This document shows, in pieces, positions 36,449 through 46,438 of a stretch of 64,000 bases of DNA. The translations under genes were made by a program, and so were the position numbers. This stretch comes from Anthoceros angustus (Eukaryota > Streptophyta > Anthocerotopsida > Anthocerotales > Anthocerotaceae), in contig VJWM01000044.1 in assembly GCA_010909165.1 (NCBI GenBank), positions 992,001 to 1,056,000 on the forward strand, written 5' to 3'. How positions within the stretch are numbered: the first letter of the stretch is position 1; each line of letters begins with the position of its first letter. Under the pieces are notes generated by a model. It was not told the origin of the DNA and made no database searches. It saw nothing but the letters and a program-made list of their open reading frames with translations.

Positions 36449-39400
36449 TTACTCTACACGCTCCGATGCTCGAGCCACGGCGCTCTGCAGCCGCTGTCTT
36501 GCGATGTCTCTGGAACTCTCGGGCACGATTTTCTTGTCTTGTAAGCTAGATTTCTGCAGGACTCCATCATCGGTGGAAGCTGCACACACGTCAGAAAGAC
36601 GTTCTTCTTGCGTTGCTTGACATCGACAAAGAGCACGCGTGGGCCGACTTGCCTCTTCTCGAAGACCTTGTCTGCGGGAATAATCCTCCTCCGCTCGAAG
36701 CAGGGCGTCCACCTTCTTGTCCACTCTAGCTTCCTTCTGCTTCCTCACAGCCGCCGCTGCTTCCGCCTCAGCTTCGTCTGCACTTCCAACAGAGCTAGTC
36801 ACTTTCCAGAATTCCTACCTCCTATACACGTTCTGGAATCGGTTGCTACCTTCTTCCGAGTCTGAGATCTCATCTTCGGAGCCGTCACCATCCTCATCGT
36901 CCTCATTTGTCCAGAACTCGCTGGCGGTTTGCCACCAGTTAGCGTTGTTCTGATTGCTGGAGGATACAACCATCTACGCATTAGCTGATCGCGATCACAT
37001 CCTCCGACACAACCTCGTCCTGCAGAAGGCACAAGAGGGGAACCTGACTACAATCGACGCAGAAAGACCGCGGATATGGCTATTGTTCCGCTTTGCTTCG
37101 GCCAATTCTTCAAGTTGTTCGCAGATTCTCTTCGGAAACCTACAAGCATCACAGGTCTTGTTGCACTTGTCCAAGGAAACCTGAGACAAGCCATCGGCCT
37201 TGGACAGGTAAACACCGGCTCCGTCAAGTACATTGACCCAACAGAGGGTAGCACATACAGATTCTCACCTGCTCGCCAAAATGTGCCAGAACTTTTTGTC
37301 TTCGGCAACCTTCACCCTCACAGTAATTCACCATCTATAAGAACCAATTTATGAGGACACCTATAAGCTCAACGTCTTCTTGTCACAACAAGGCCACAAG
37401 CAAGCAAGTCCAAGGACGACGGCAAAATTCAGTTGGAAAGCTGGAATGTTGCAGCAGATTTACGCACCTGCGCAAACGCCTCCAGAGCAGGATTCGGACC
37501 TGCATTTGATTTTGTTTTGCCGATTTTCTTCTTCGCAGCTTCTTTCGTCAGGATAAACTCCTTGAATCACCAAGAAGACGACCTTCAGCATGACTGATGA
37601 AGTGACTATAATGATCAAGGGGAACAATATAAGGGAGACTGGAGTACCATAATCCTCTTGTCCTCAAGGCCATAGTAGAGAATGCTCCTTGCTGGCTTTC
37701 TGTCCCGTCCAGCTCGGCCAGACTCTTGGTAAAAGCCTTCCAGTGTCTTCGGCATATTAAAATGGCATACCAGCCGCACATCTTTTCTGTCAATGCCCTG
37801 TGCCATTTAATGCCAGAATCCATGCGGTAAGTCACACAAGCAGATTAGCAGACTTCTACACTGCTCGTGTATTGAAAGCACGTCGGAAGCGGAACGTACC
37901 ATTCTATTAAGAGGCGCCAGTGGTCGTGGTTCCATGCCCACACAACAGCAATAGTGTTAAAAAAGAGTGATACTTCCAAGTGAACTTGCTGGGCATTGTC
38001 AGTTGGCATGCACGTATGCAGATAACAGTATGGCAAATTACTGGCAGGTAAGAAAAAGGTTTGAAATTCAGAGCAACATTACAGACAGACCCGAAAGCTA
38101 CAGTTGCCACCATGACTGGCACTTCGCTGCTTGTCCACTCATCCAGTGAGCAACTTCGTTTGTTATCACTCAGACCTGCATGATAAACTAGAGAAAGGAA
38201 ACGAAAGTCAACCATTCAGGCTAGGAAGAACTTTGGTCAAGAAGCTGCACTTACGCGGAAAGCTTTTAAGGAGAAGAGAGTACAGAGGGATAACAATATG
38301 AAGCCGCTGCACCTACCTCTACAAGAGATTCCATCCTTCAGCAGGCGGCTTCCAATATCATCACAAGTAGCACGAGAATGACAATAGATAATGGCACACT
38401 CCTTGGGTGCTTTTTTCAGCGTGTTCAACAAGTCTACATACGAGTCTTTCAACACATCCTTGTAACGAACTGAAACCAAAAAAAAAAAAACAAGCCATGG
38501 ACACAAAAAGATGAAGTTAAATCGAGGGGTGGCAGCATGCTAAGTATACAGACTAGACGTCACATAAGAAACCACTACTACCTTCGTAGTAAATATTGTG
38601 ACGATTGAATGAAGAAATAAGGACGCGAGGCTCTCTCAAGCACAATGAAGTAATGATATCCTTTTGAACTCTGTGGATGAATACCAGTGACGCAGTCACG
38701 AACCAAAGCTTCTGAAAGGCGTAGTCAGTCCTTTCCTCTAGACAGTAACAATTGGATTAAAGCCAGGTAACGACTATGTGACATCCTAACAAGAACGCTG
38801 AAGATTGGAACCATTGGGGTCAGATGTTACTTCGCTGATGCTGTAGCAGTCAATGCCAACAAAGGAATGCCTGAAAGAGTGTACCGCAGAGAAGATAACT
38901 TCCGATAACTGGGTCTGAAATAAGCCAATTCCAGGTCTGTCATACTCGTGTGCTAGGCTTGCCCATTGTATTTTCAACATGCTTGAAGAGAACGTAGGGC
39001 ATATCAGCCCTAAGGGACAGACCTGAAATCATGTCCCCATGAAGAAATACAGTGGGCCTGCATAATACTCGTGAATTATCAGCAAATGGACGTGAATGCA
39101 AACGTGGACTTGGTGGACAAGGCTGCGATGACTACCTCATCTATGGCGATGAGTGTCAACAAACCCCTGCGATGTAGCTTCTTCAACTTTGCAAGGAAAC
39201 CAGCGGTGGCAATCAGTTCAGGAGTCACATACAGGAGCCTCAACGATGGCTTGCCAGACTCCAGCTCTTCATATATCTGATGCCATACACAACCCTTGCC
39301 TCACGTGACTGCTGAACACAGTGGACAACATTTGAGCAACGTGACTAGCTAACAGAACAGGGAGGTAGGGCTCTTTCCAGGACGGCATCGCAATTACCTT

Positions 39401-40168
39401 GGACTTTACATCTTGACTCTGTGTTGATGACAGATATTCCGCCGATATCTTTTGTGCCTTGAGAGCTGAGACTTGACTTTCCTGCTCGCCAAAACCCAAC
39501 CCGCTCCACAGATTAACAGACCTGCCGACTCAAATGACAAGCTCTCTCTCTCCCTCTCCAGCCTCCTTGCAACACTCTGAAGGAAATTCGAAACGTAGGA
39601 GAACAAGCATACCATCAAAGCTGTGCCCAGAGAAGCAACCGTGACATTCAACCAACCAACCAACCCACAAAGTCTGTCAGTCTTACAGCCGGCAGACAAC
39701 ACAAATTGCATCAACAAACTCGAAACTAAAAAGGGTTCCAGATCAGATGCCCTCAAAATGCAAATGCTAACAAACATACCAATCAACGGGGAAACCACGA
39801 GCACAACCCCTGGCCTTGCCAATGCTGGTAATTCATAGCACATGGACTTCCCACCACCTGTTGGCATCAAGCACAGACAGTCCTCCCCTGCAACCAACAA
39901 AGACAGCCTCAACAACCTCTTCAAATCGAACCCACAACCCAATTTCAAATCAACCTCAGATGAGCCTGAATCATTCCGGGCTCTCACCTGAGAGAACGGC
40001 TTCGATGACCTCCAACTGCCTGCCTCTGAAACTGGAATACCCAAAGTGCTGCTGAAGCAGCACCAGCAGCTGGTCCCCATCAACACGGGATCCGGACTTT
40101 TTGCGGGTACCTGCGAGCCCATCCTTGGCAGAGCTAACCGGGAGTACACCCTTCTTCATACTTCGCAT
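36449..40168 (-). CDS. RECQ3: RecQ-family 3'-5' DNA helicase, RECQ3 type
   Basis: About 17-18 exons, read downward: 40168-39988, 39887-39780, 39620-39613, 39481-39398, 39276-39136, 39057-39023, 38914-38831, 38670-38582, 38469-38317, 38187-38091, 37903-37900, 37797-37648, 37560-37468, 37334-37269, 37180 to about 37052, 36949-36850, 36801-36449. The last may contain an 87-nt intron (36666-36580). Phases close throughout, giving about 595-625 aa. Helicase motifs: PTGGGKS, IDE/AH split by an intron, [13 protein letters not shown] and [10 protein letters not shown]. The zinc-binding part has YCEGEGCRR and KTCDACRFP. The acidic [13 protein letters not shown] stretch and short tail match plant RECQ3, which lacks WRN/BLM extensions. 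RECQ3 unwinds and anneals DNA in the nucleus for recombination and repair. Two exons are only 8 and 4 nt long. Confidence 0.9.
37900..37903 (-). other. RECQ3: Inferred 4-nt microexon of RECQ3
   Basis: Exon 10 ends TTC GG and exon 12 starts GGC ATT GAC, so the invariant motif AFG-M-GI lacks its Met and the frame fails. Minus-strand AATG at 37903-37900 is flanked by AG before and GTACGT after, and is the only AG-NATG-GT in the 293-nt gap. Inserting it restores frame and the motif exactly. Confidence 0.75.
39613..39620 (-). other. RECQ3: Inferred 8-nt microexon of RECQ3
   Basis: Exon 2 ends VSPLI plus one base and exon 4 starts ESQVSALK. Minus-strand CTTTGATG at 39620-39613, bounded by CACAG and GTATGC, supplies Ala-Leu-Met and the exact phase, giving VSPLIALMESQV as in other RecQ proteins. 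Confidence 0.85.
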
Positions 40169-40611
40169 GGGCTCCGTACATCAACTCGGGTACTTGGGCA
40201 AAATTTCCGCTACCACACATACATACAATCAGATGCCGATGCGGATGCAAATGCGGATGCCATGACATACGTAAACTGCCATACGGAAAGCTGCCATATC
40301 AAATGCACGGAGAACTGAGAACGTAGCACCCAGGTTAACCTAGATCGAATTTTAGTACCAGCGCAAGTGATGTACAAGGTGGATAAGGGGCACGTGGTGA
40401 AATGAGGGCTCGACAAGCACGGCAAACGGAAATCCCGACTCCTTGCTTAACAGATAACCAACTCAGAGTGAGGGGTAAGGTGATGTACTAATCCTCTGTT
40501 ATCTTCTGATCACATCGCGTCGCGGGCGCTGTTCTTGATTCTCCAAGGCCCGGCTTTCTCATCTGTCTTTGCTCCTCACCACCCGTAGCACGCAATTGGC
40601 GGAGGCTGGAG
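40169..40611. promoter_or_regulatory. Head-to-head promoter region of RECQ3 and CURT1
   Basis: 443 bp separate the start codons of the minus-strand helicase and the plus-strand thylakoid protein. A run of GATGCN-like hexamers (GATGCCGATGCGGATGC and on) lies at 40232-40262. No clear TATA box is seen. Confidence 0.45.
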
Positions 40612-41629
40612 ATGGCAGCCATGGCCGCGGCCTGCTCCTTAGCCCCCGCCGCCTCTCCCTGTTGCCCCTCACTTGGAGCGCTTCCGGCCAAAAGGCTGGC
40701 CAGATTTCGAGCTGCGGGGCCCGGGAAGGCGGGCATCCGAGGATCCGGTTGGTAGCTCTCGCTGTCTGCCTCCGCAATCCACACGTTGCTTGGCTGTTGC
40801 ATTGTTGTTGACGAAGGTGGCGTGGCATGTGCACCAGAGCTGTTGAGGATTGTTTTCCTCCCCGCTGTCCGAGCCGCGTCGTCTGAAGAATCCGCGGGCT
40901 CTGATTTCTCCAAGACGGCGGAGGACTTCCTCGCCGATGTCAAATCGAAGGTGTGAGTGAAAACCAGCCACCGACGATCGTGGATGCCGATGTGCATTTG
41001 AAATTGGAGGCTCCCCGGGGCCGTCCGTCATTTGCTATGGTCTAGGGTGGAGTAGCTTTTTGCAAGGTGCTGAGGCGCGTCCCTCAGAGTCTTGCTTCTA
41101 CATGTCCGGGAAGATGCCGGTCTTGATGGCTTGCATTGCTGGCTTTTGCTTCAGTGGGAGAGTGTGGACAACAAGTCCGCGGTGGCATTGTACGGCGGAG
41201 GTGCCTTGGTTGGCCTCTGGTTGTCGTCCACCATCGTAGGAGCCATCAACTCTGTGCCCTTGGTGAGGCTTTCTTGTCCAGGCCAATGTCAGTGACGGTG
41301 TCTGCTCCTGGACTGCTGCCTCTCTTCACATTTTCCAGTACATCACTCTTGGTGCTTCTCCGCAGCTTCCTAAAGTTATGGAGCTCATCGGTCTCGGCTA
41401 CACTGGCTGGTTCGTGTACCGGTATCTGCTCTTCAAGGTACGGTTCCACATGCCTTGCTTGCCACTGGTCCTTTTTTTCTCTTGCGTGACCTGTGCCACA
41501 TGCAGTAGTGGAATTGCGTGAGGTTACAATTGCGGGGCCCCGTGTTTTTTGCAGTCGAGTCGAAAGGAGTTGGTTGCAGACATCGAGGAGCTGAAAGGGA
41601 AGATTACAGGTGCCAATCCTGAAGAGTGA
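40612..41629 (+). CDS. CURT1: CURVATURE THYLAKOID 1 (CURT1) family protein
   Basis: Five exons: 40612-40747, 40838-40950, 41155-41262, 41366-41437, 41555-41629. They total 504 nt (167 aa) and all phases close. The N-terminus (MAAMAAACSLAPAAS, Ala/Ser/Arg-rich) is a typical plastid transit peptide. After VRAASSEES comes the amphipathic segment and WESVDNKS, then two membrane helices (ALYGGGALVGLWLSSTIVG and MELIGLGYTGWFVYRYLLF), then SSRKELVADIEELKGKI, the C-terminal amphipathic helix. CURT1 proteins oligomerise at grana margins and bend thylakoid membranes. The first exon is recognised because removing a 90-bp intron (40748-40837) skips an in-frame TAG and joins the transit peptide to the mature part. 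It starts divergently from RECQ3. Confidence 0.92.
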
Positions 41630-42471
41630 CCCGCTTTCTGAAGATCAGGATGGTCCTGTTGGCTCCTGATCCTGTATTCTGTTAGGGTTCAGATTTAAGT
41701 TATCATGGGCCGCTCATCCTGGCCCTGACTGTGAAGTCCGGGACTGCGAAATCACTGTTTCCCCTGACCTACGGAGTGTATTGTAGCCATCAGCAACGTC
41801 CGTCTTCATGGCCTCTCTTTGTCGAGCGGACTGCCAACCTAAGATGAGAGCTGTGAGATTGATTGCCAGAGGGTTTGGATTTTTGACCTAGCTTGAGCGC
41901 TAGATTCCCTGGATGCTGTGCTTGTACAGGCTCATAGACTCTTTGGCCCCTGCAGATCCTGGGGAACGAATGAGAGTAAACCATTGGGGGGCCTGGGGGT
42001 CCCAAACTTTGCCACCTCCACAGGATTCATTGGTTCCCTCGTACTCACGTTGATTGAATGTTATTCTGAAGATGAGGAGGCGCAGCTTTTTGTTCGTATT
42101 ACGCCTTTGTCGAATGTTCGCGCTCAGATTAGTCGTCGTTTACAAGAAGTGGAAGAAGCTGCGGACGTTCACCGAAAGGCAGGGTCTCAAAAGTCACCGA
42201 AAGAAGAAATTGCCCCGCCGCCTGTCGGGACGCAATGACACCGGATCCTCTAATTAGGCCAGTCACCTACTTGGCATGTAAGGCCTTCGTTACCTGGTTA
42301 AATGGCCAAGAGACGATCCTCAAAAGCCAGTTAGGTACTAGGTAGCAAAACAGGCTGTGTAGAGGTCCTAACAAAATAGGCCAACGAGACGCTTCCTCAG
42401 CTCCGATTTCCGATGTTCACCAATGACACTGGTGATTTTATTCTTGGGCCCTTCCACGGAGACTTTGCATG

Positions 42472-42552
42472 GGCTGTTTTTGCGAATTTGTATGGACTGT
42501 TTTGTGAGAATTTATATGGACTGTTTTTTGAGAATTTGTATGGATTGTTTTT
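42472..42552 (+). repeat. 24-bp minisatellite, about 3.4 copies
   Basis: Units of the type GACTGTTTTNTGAGAATTT plus ATATG or GTATG start at about 42472, 42495 and 42519, followed by a partial unit. Translated, they would repeat NLYGLFCE. Confidence 0.85.
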
Positions 42553-43902
42553 GGTTCTCATCGTGATTAGGGGGTATTTAGTATCCTTAAGTTATAGTAT
42601 TGTTATGTATTATATATAATTTTTTTACCATGGGTATATAAATATATTTTAGAATGAAATGGTACACTTGGGCGGAGATCTTACACATCTCACTTGAAGA
42701 ACATATTCAGATTGGGAATCAATGAAGATGGTGGTTATGATGTTTCTAAATTTGTGATATCTTTCATAAACACACCAGGTGCTCTAACCAAAGATTAACT
42801 AACCTACAAATCTTGATTGGTAGCCACATTGGGGAGGATGTTCAAATTAAGTCCTCAACAAAATATTGCTTACGGAAGTAGATAAAAAGACCATAACAAG
42901 TATGACCATGTAACCTAACCAAGACCTATCTTAAAAATCTGGACTTTTAAACATATTGGGGAGGATAACAATTGAAGTCCTCCTCAAGCTTCGTTGCTAT
43001 TACTGCTGTGCACAATTCTTATTCTTATAACGAGGTTTCCTCCACGAGACTGGTTACGTGTAAAAATTAGTTATCTATGAATCTTATCCTCATAGATACA
43101 ACTTGCTCTTTTGAAAGGCACTACGTTGGGTGGACCTAGGGAGTGTATTAAAGCCATCAGCAACGTCCATAATTTTGCAACACATACAAAGGTCAACCTC
43201 CGCCACTTCTACCCTAAACCCTATACTGAACTTCTGTTTGAAAATGTCTGCATGGTGCCCATCTCAGACTGCATTGCACCACCGTGGGGCATCCCAACCT
43301 TTCTAAACAAAACTTTTGCTTCAAAGTGCTGACGAAGCTCTACAAAAAGTGAATTATGCTTCAAATGGCTGAGAAAGCTCCACAAAAACCTCCTTCTAAA
43401 GGCATAATAAGTTCAAACAAAAAGTCAGGCATGCCGTGCCTTCTTCATTGTGTACGCAATCACTATGCCTGAAGCAATGACAACCAACGAGCAGCCCAAC
43501 CCAGGATAAGCTATTTTAAAATTGTTACGGTATTAGCTACTGCTGTGGCTCATACAGATTCTCTTCCTTACCCGAATTGTTCTTGTCAGTCGATTCAAAC
43601 TCTTATGGATTGGCCAACAATCAGGCCACACTAATGTGTGTACTGAAAATGTTACGGGACACTGCTGCAAACCTTTCTTACCCTGCTCCGACTCCTAAGT
43701 ATTGGCCAAGGCCAATCTATCCTGCACAGGCTGCTAATTCGAATTTTTGTTAGCCACATAGGCATCCTGGTCGTTTTTAGCTTGCTCCACACGTACGTCA
43801 GCCAATGCATGATACATATTGTCAAGACCCTCAGCTCTTGCTACTGCAATGGCTACTTTCATATATGCTCGTCAAATTTGTCTTCCATGGGAACTCCATT
43901 TT

Positions 43903-44318
43903 GATACTCCTCATGTTGCTCCGGCTCGTGCACTTCGGCCAATATTGCATGATAAGGATTGTCAAAATCCTAAGCTACTAGTACTACGACGGCTGCTTCC
44001 ACAGGCTCAATATTAACTTTGTCTTCCATGGGAGCACCATTTCGATACTCCTCATGTTGCTCCGGCTCGTGCACTTCGGCCAATATTGCATGATAAGGAT
44101 TGTCAAAATCCTAAGCTACTAGTACTACGACGGCTGCTTCCACAGGCTCAATATTAACTTTGTCTTCCATGGGAGCACCATTTCGATACTCCTCATGTTG
44201 CTCCAGCCCGCGCACATCAGTCAATATTGCATGATAAGGATTGTCAAGATCCTCAGCTACCAGCCCGCGCACATCAGTCAATATTGCATGATAAGGATTG
44301 TCAAGATCCTCAGCTACC
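43903..44318 (-). repeat. Nested tandem repeats of 141 bp and 57 bp, coding-like on the minus strand
   Basis: GATACTCCTCATGTTGCTCC starts at 43903, 44044 and 44185 (period 141 bp = 47 codons). Inside the last unit a 57-bp piece (19 codons) is duplicated at 44204 and 44261. Read on the minus strand they encode DNPYHAIL, EQHEEYRNGAPMEDK and NIEPVEAAVVV again and again. The open frame begins at ATG 44482 and is stopped where AGCTGAGGAT changed to AGCTTAGGAT (near 44112 and again near 43972). This may be the remains of an acidic repeat protein; no family recognised. Confidence 0.75.
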
Positions 44319-44483
44319 ACTACTGCTGTGACAAGACCATCCTTTAAGTCTTTCAATATTTCCCAATCGGTACTGTCATCAAGAGGGACAAGATGGATAC
44401 GTTGGTGCCAACCCTTGAACAAGCACAATGCACAATACATCTTGTGAATACTAACTGATAAATGTTTCCGTCTTCCCATCATG

Positions 44484-44719
44484 GATCAAAGGTAGTCGGA
44501 GGAATGGGTGGATCGAAGGTAGCAGGAGTAAAAGGTAGATCGAAGATAGTAGGAGTAAAAGGCAGATCCAAGGTAGCAGGAGTAAAAGGTGGATTGAAGG
44601 TAGCCAAAGAAATAGATGGATTCAAGATAGCTGGAGGAATAGATGGATCGAAGGTAGCCAAAGAAATAGTTGGATTGTAGGGAGCTGGAGGAATAGGTGG
44701 ATCGAAGGTAGCCGAAGGC
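44484..44719. repeat. 27-bp minisatellite, nine copies
   Basis: Units of the type GATCGAAGGTAGCAGGAGTA start at 44484 and every 27 bp to 44700. The minus strand reads TPATFDPPF-like nine-residue repeats and ends in a TGA that overlaps the ATGATG start of the next frame. The plus strand reads SKVAGVKGR repeats. Confidence 0.9.
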
Positions 44720-44821
44720 TAGCTCAATAAATGAGTGCGGCTTCCACTGGTGGGGCCCACTGTCCCATACTTTGTAGCATGACCCCATAGCATGTCCATA
44801 GGCAGCGTGTCTTTACGCCCG

Positions 44822-44940
44822 AGTGCCACATCATCATCCTTGGGTTTATGGAATGCCACATCATCATCCATAGGGTATATGGAGTGCCACATCATCATCC
44901 ATAGGGTATATGGAGTGCCACATCATCATCCGTTGGGTAT
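44822..44940 (+). repeat. 30-31-bp minisatellite, four copies
   Basis: GCCACATCATCATCC recurs at 44825, 44855, 44886 and 44917, each followed by a variant of ATAGGGTATATGGAGT. Confidence 0.9.
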
Positions 44941-44990
44941 GTGCTCGTATGATCGAGAATGTACACCATAATCCGTTGGGACACCAGACG

Positions 44991-45310
44991 GACGGAGAAC
45001 CAGAAGCAGGTAACTGCCGCACGGCCCTCCGGGTGACAAACCCTAATCTTAATCAGTACTGCGGTTTTCATCTGTGCCGCATTGTTCCGTGCGGACTTTT
45101 GGGTAACAAACCCTAATCAGTACCGCATGGTTTTCATGACGGAGAACCAGAAGCAGGGAACTTCTGCACGGCCTTCCGAATGACAAACCCTAATCTTAAC
45201 CAGTACCACACGGTTTTCATCTGTGCTGCATGGTGCCGCGCGGCCTTCTGGGTAACAAGCCCTAATCAGTTCCGCATGGTTTTCATCTGTGCCGCATGGT
45301 TCCCGGTTGC
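44991..45310 (+). repeat. 147-bp tandem repeat with telo-box motifs
   Basis: GACGGAGAACCAGAAGCAG starts at 44991 and 45138. Within each unit a shorter piece (ACAAACCCTAATC ... GGTTTTCATCTGTGCCGC) is itself repeated. AAACCCTAA, the plant telo-box, occurs near 45038, 45108 and 45185, with an AGCCCTAA variant near 45258. Confidence 0.8.
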
Positions 45311-46379
45311 CGCACCCTATCATGTGTGCCGCATGGTTCCTGGTTGCCGCACCTCATCTAGAAGCTATCTCCGCAAGGAGAGAAAGGAGGGAATTGATTC
45401 ATTATGAATAATATTCTAGGCAAACTAATTTATCTAGCATCTCATGCGAGGCTGATCCATTTCAAGACGCTTAATAAGCGCGTTCCGATCCCAGCTGAGT
45501 TAACTACCATCAGCAGTGAACATCTTCGGTCAAATGCTATCCTTATTTATGTATAATTTATTTATTATATACTATTTAAATTAATAAACTATAGTTAATT
45601 TCCACTGAACCGTAGTCTGCTCTAGGGAAGTAGGTGAAGAGCGGTGGTGGTGGGTAAAGAGAGATGCTCTATGGTAGTAGGTAAAGAGATGAGCTGCAGA
45701 ACTTCCGCTATCGGACCCGATAAATGATCCAGTCACAGTGGTGCGCAAGTATTTGTCCTGTCGATGTCAGGCATGCCCGACATGCCTGACGTGTGGTCCA
45801 CAGTGAGCTACAAGCAACAAGCAAGCGTGTTCGATCTGGCAGTGGTTGCCTGATGAAACTCCGGTCCGCGTCCTAATGCCGGACGGAGCCGTCCCGCTCG
45901 CCAGAAGTACGCGCTTCCATGCACCGTGCTGGAGTTAGGGCCAACGGAGTCAACTTTCTCATTTCTGCCGATCTTTAGCCTGCCAACCATCACAAACATT
46001 GGCTACATCGCATTTGACATCGAATAAAATGCTGCCCTGCTTCAGGCGCCATTCCCTGCTGAGAAAGTTGCCATCCACCTGCATCTGCATTTATCTCAGA
46101 TGCTTGAACTACACCAGCAGTTCTCATCAAAACCCTCACCCAGTTTCAGCGATCCGAAGTGGGAATTACTAGGTGCCTTCATTGGCTGTGGCGTCCACAG
46201 GGTCGACGTCGACGAAGGATCGACAAGGAGAATGCATATTTAATAGCAGCTGAGCTAAGTAGTAGCTGGTCTGTCGTTTTCCCTTACCAACCTTTCATCA
46301 GGCAACCACTGCCGGATCGAACACGCGTGCTTGTTGCCTGGAGCTCACTGTGGACCACAGATCAGGCATCTCGGGCATG

Positions 46380-46388
46380 TATATATAA
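46380..46388 (+). promoter_or_regulatory. TATA box of the LRR receptor-like gene
   Basis: TATATATAA lies 51-59 bases before the chosen ATG. This supports starting at 46439 rather than at an earlier in-frame ATG (46331), which lies upstream of the box. Confidence 0.5.
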
Positions 46389-46438
46389 TGCAAGCGTTAG
46401 GACGAACACTTGCGCAGTGTAATTCCCAGCCTGCGAAG

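Larger units (their letters stand above)
41630..46379. other. Repeat-rich spacer without a supported gene
   Basis: This 4.7-kb stretch contains at least five unrelated minisatellites between 42.4 and 45.4 kb (listed separately) and AT-rich DNA near 42.6 and 45.55 kb. Short frames over the repeats stay open because several periods are multiples of three, but none has a known domain. Confidence 0.5.

Noticed and set aside
44991-45310. Interstitial telomere array
   Set aside because: Only isolated AAACCCTAA boxes occur, not consecutive heptamer repeats.
46331-46438. Upstream in-frame ATG for the LRR receptor-like protein
   Set aside because: A TATA box at 46380-46388 lies inside this extension, and a good signal peptide starts at 46439.
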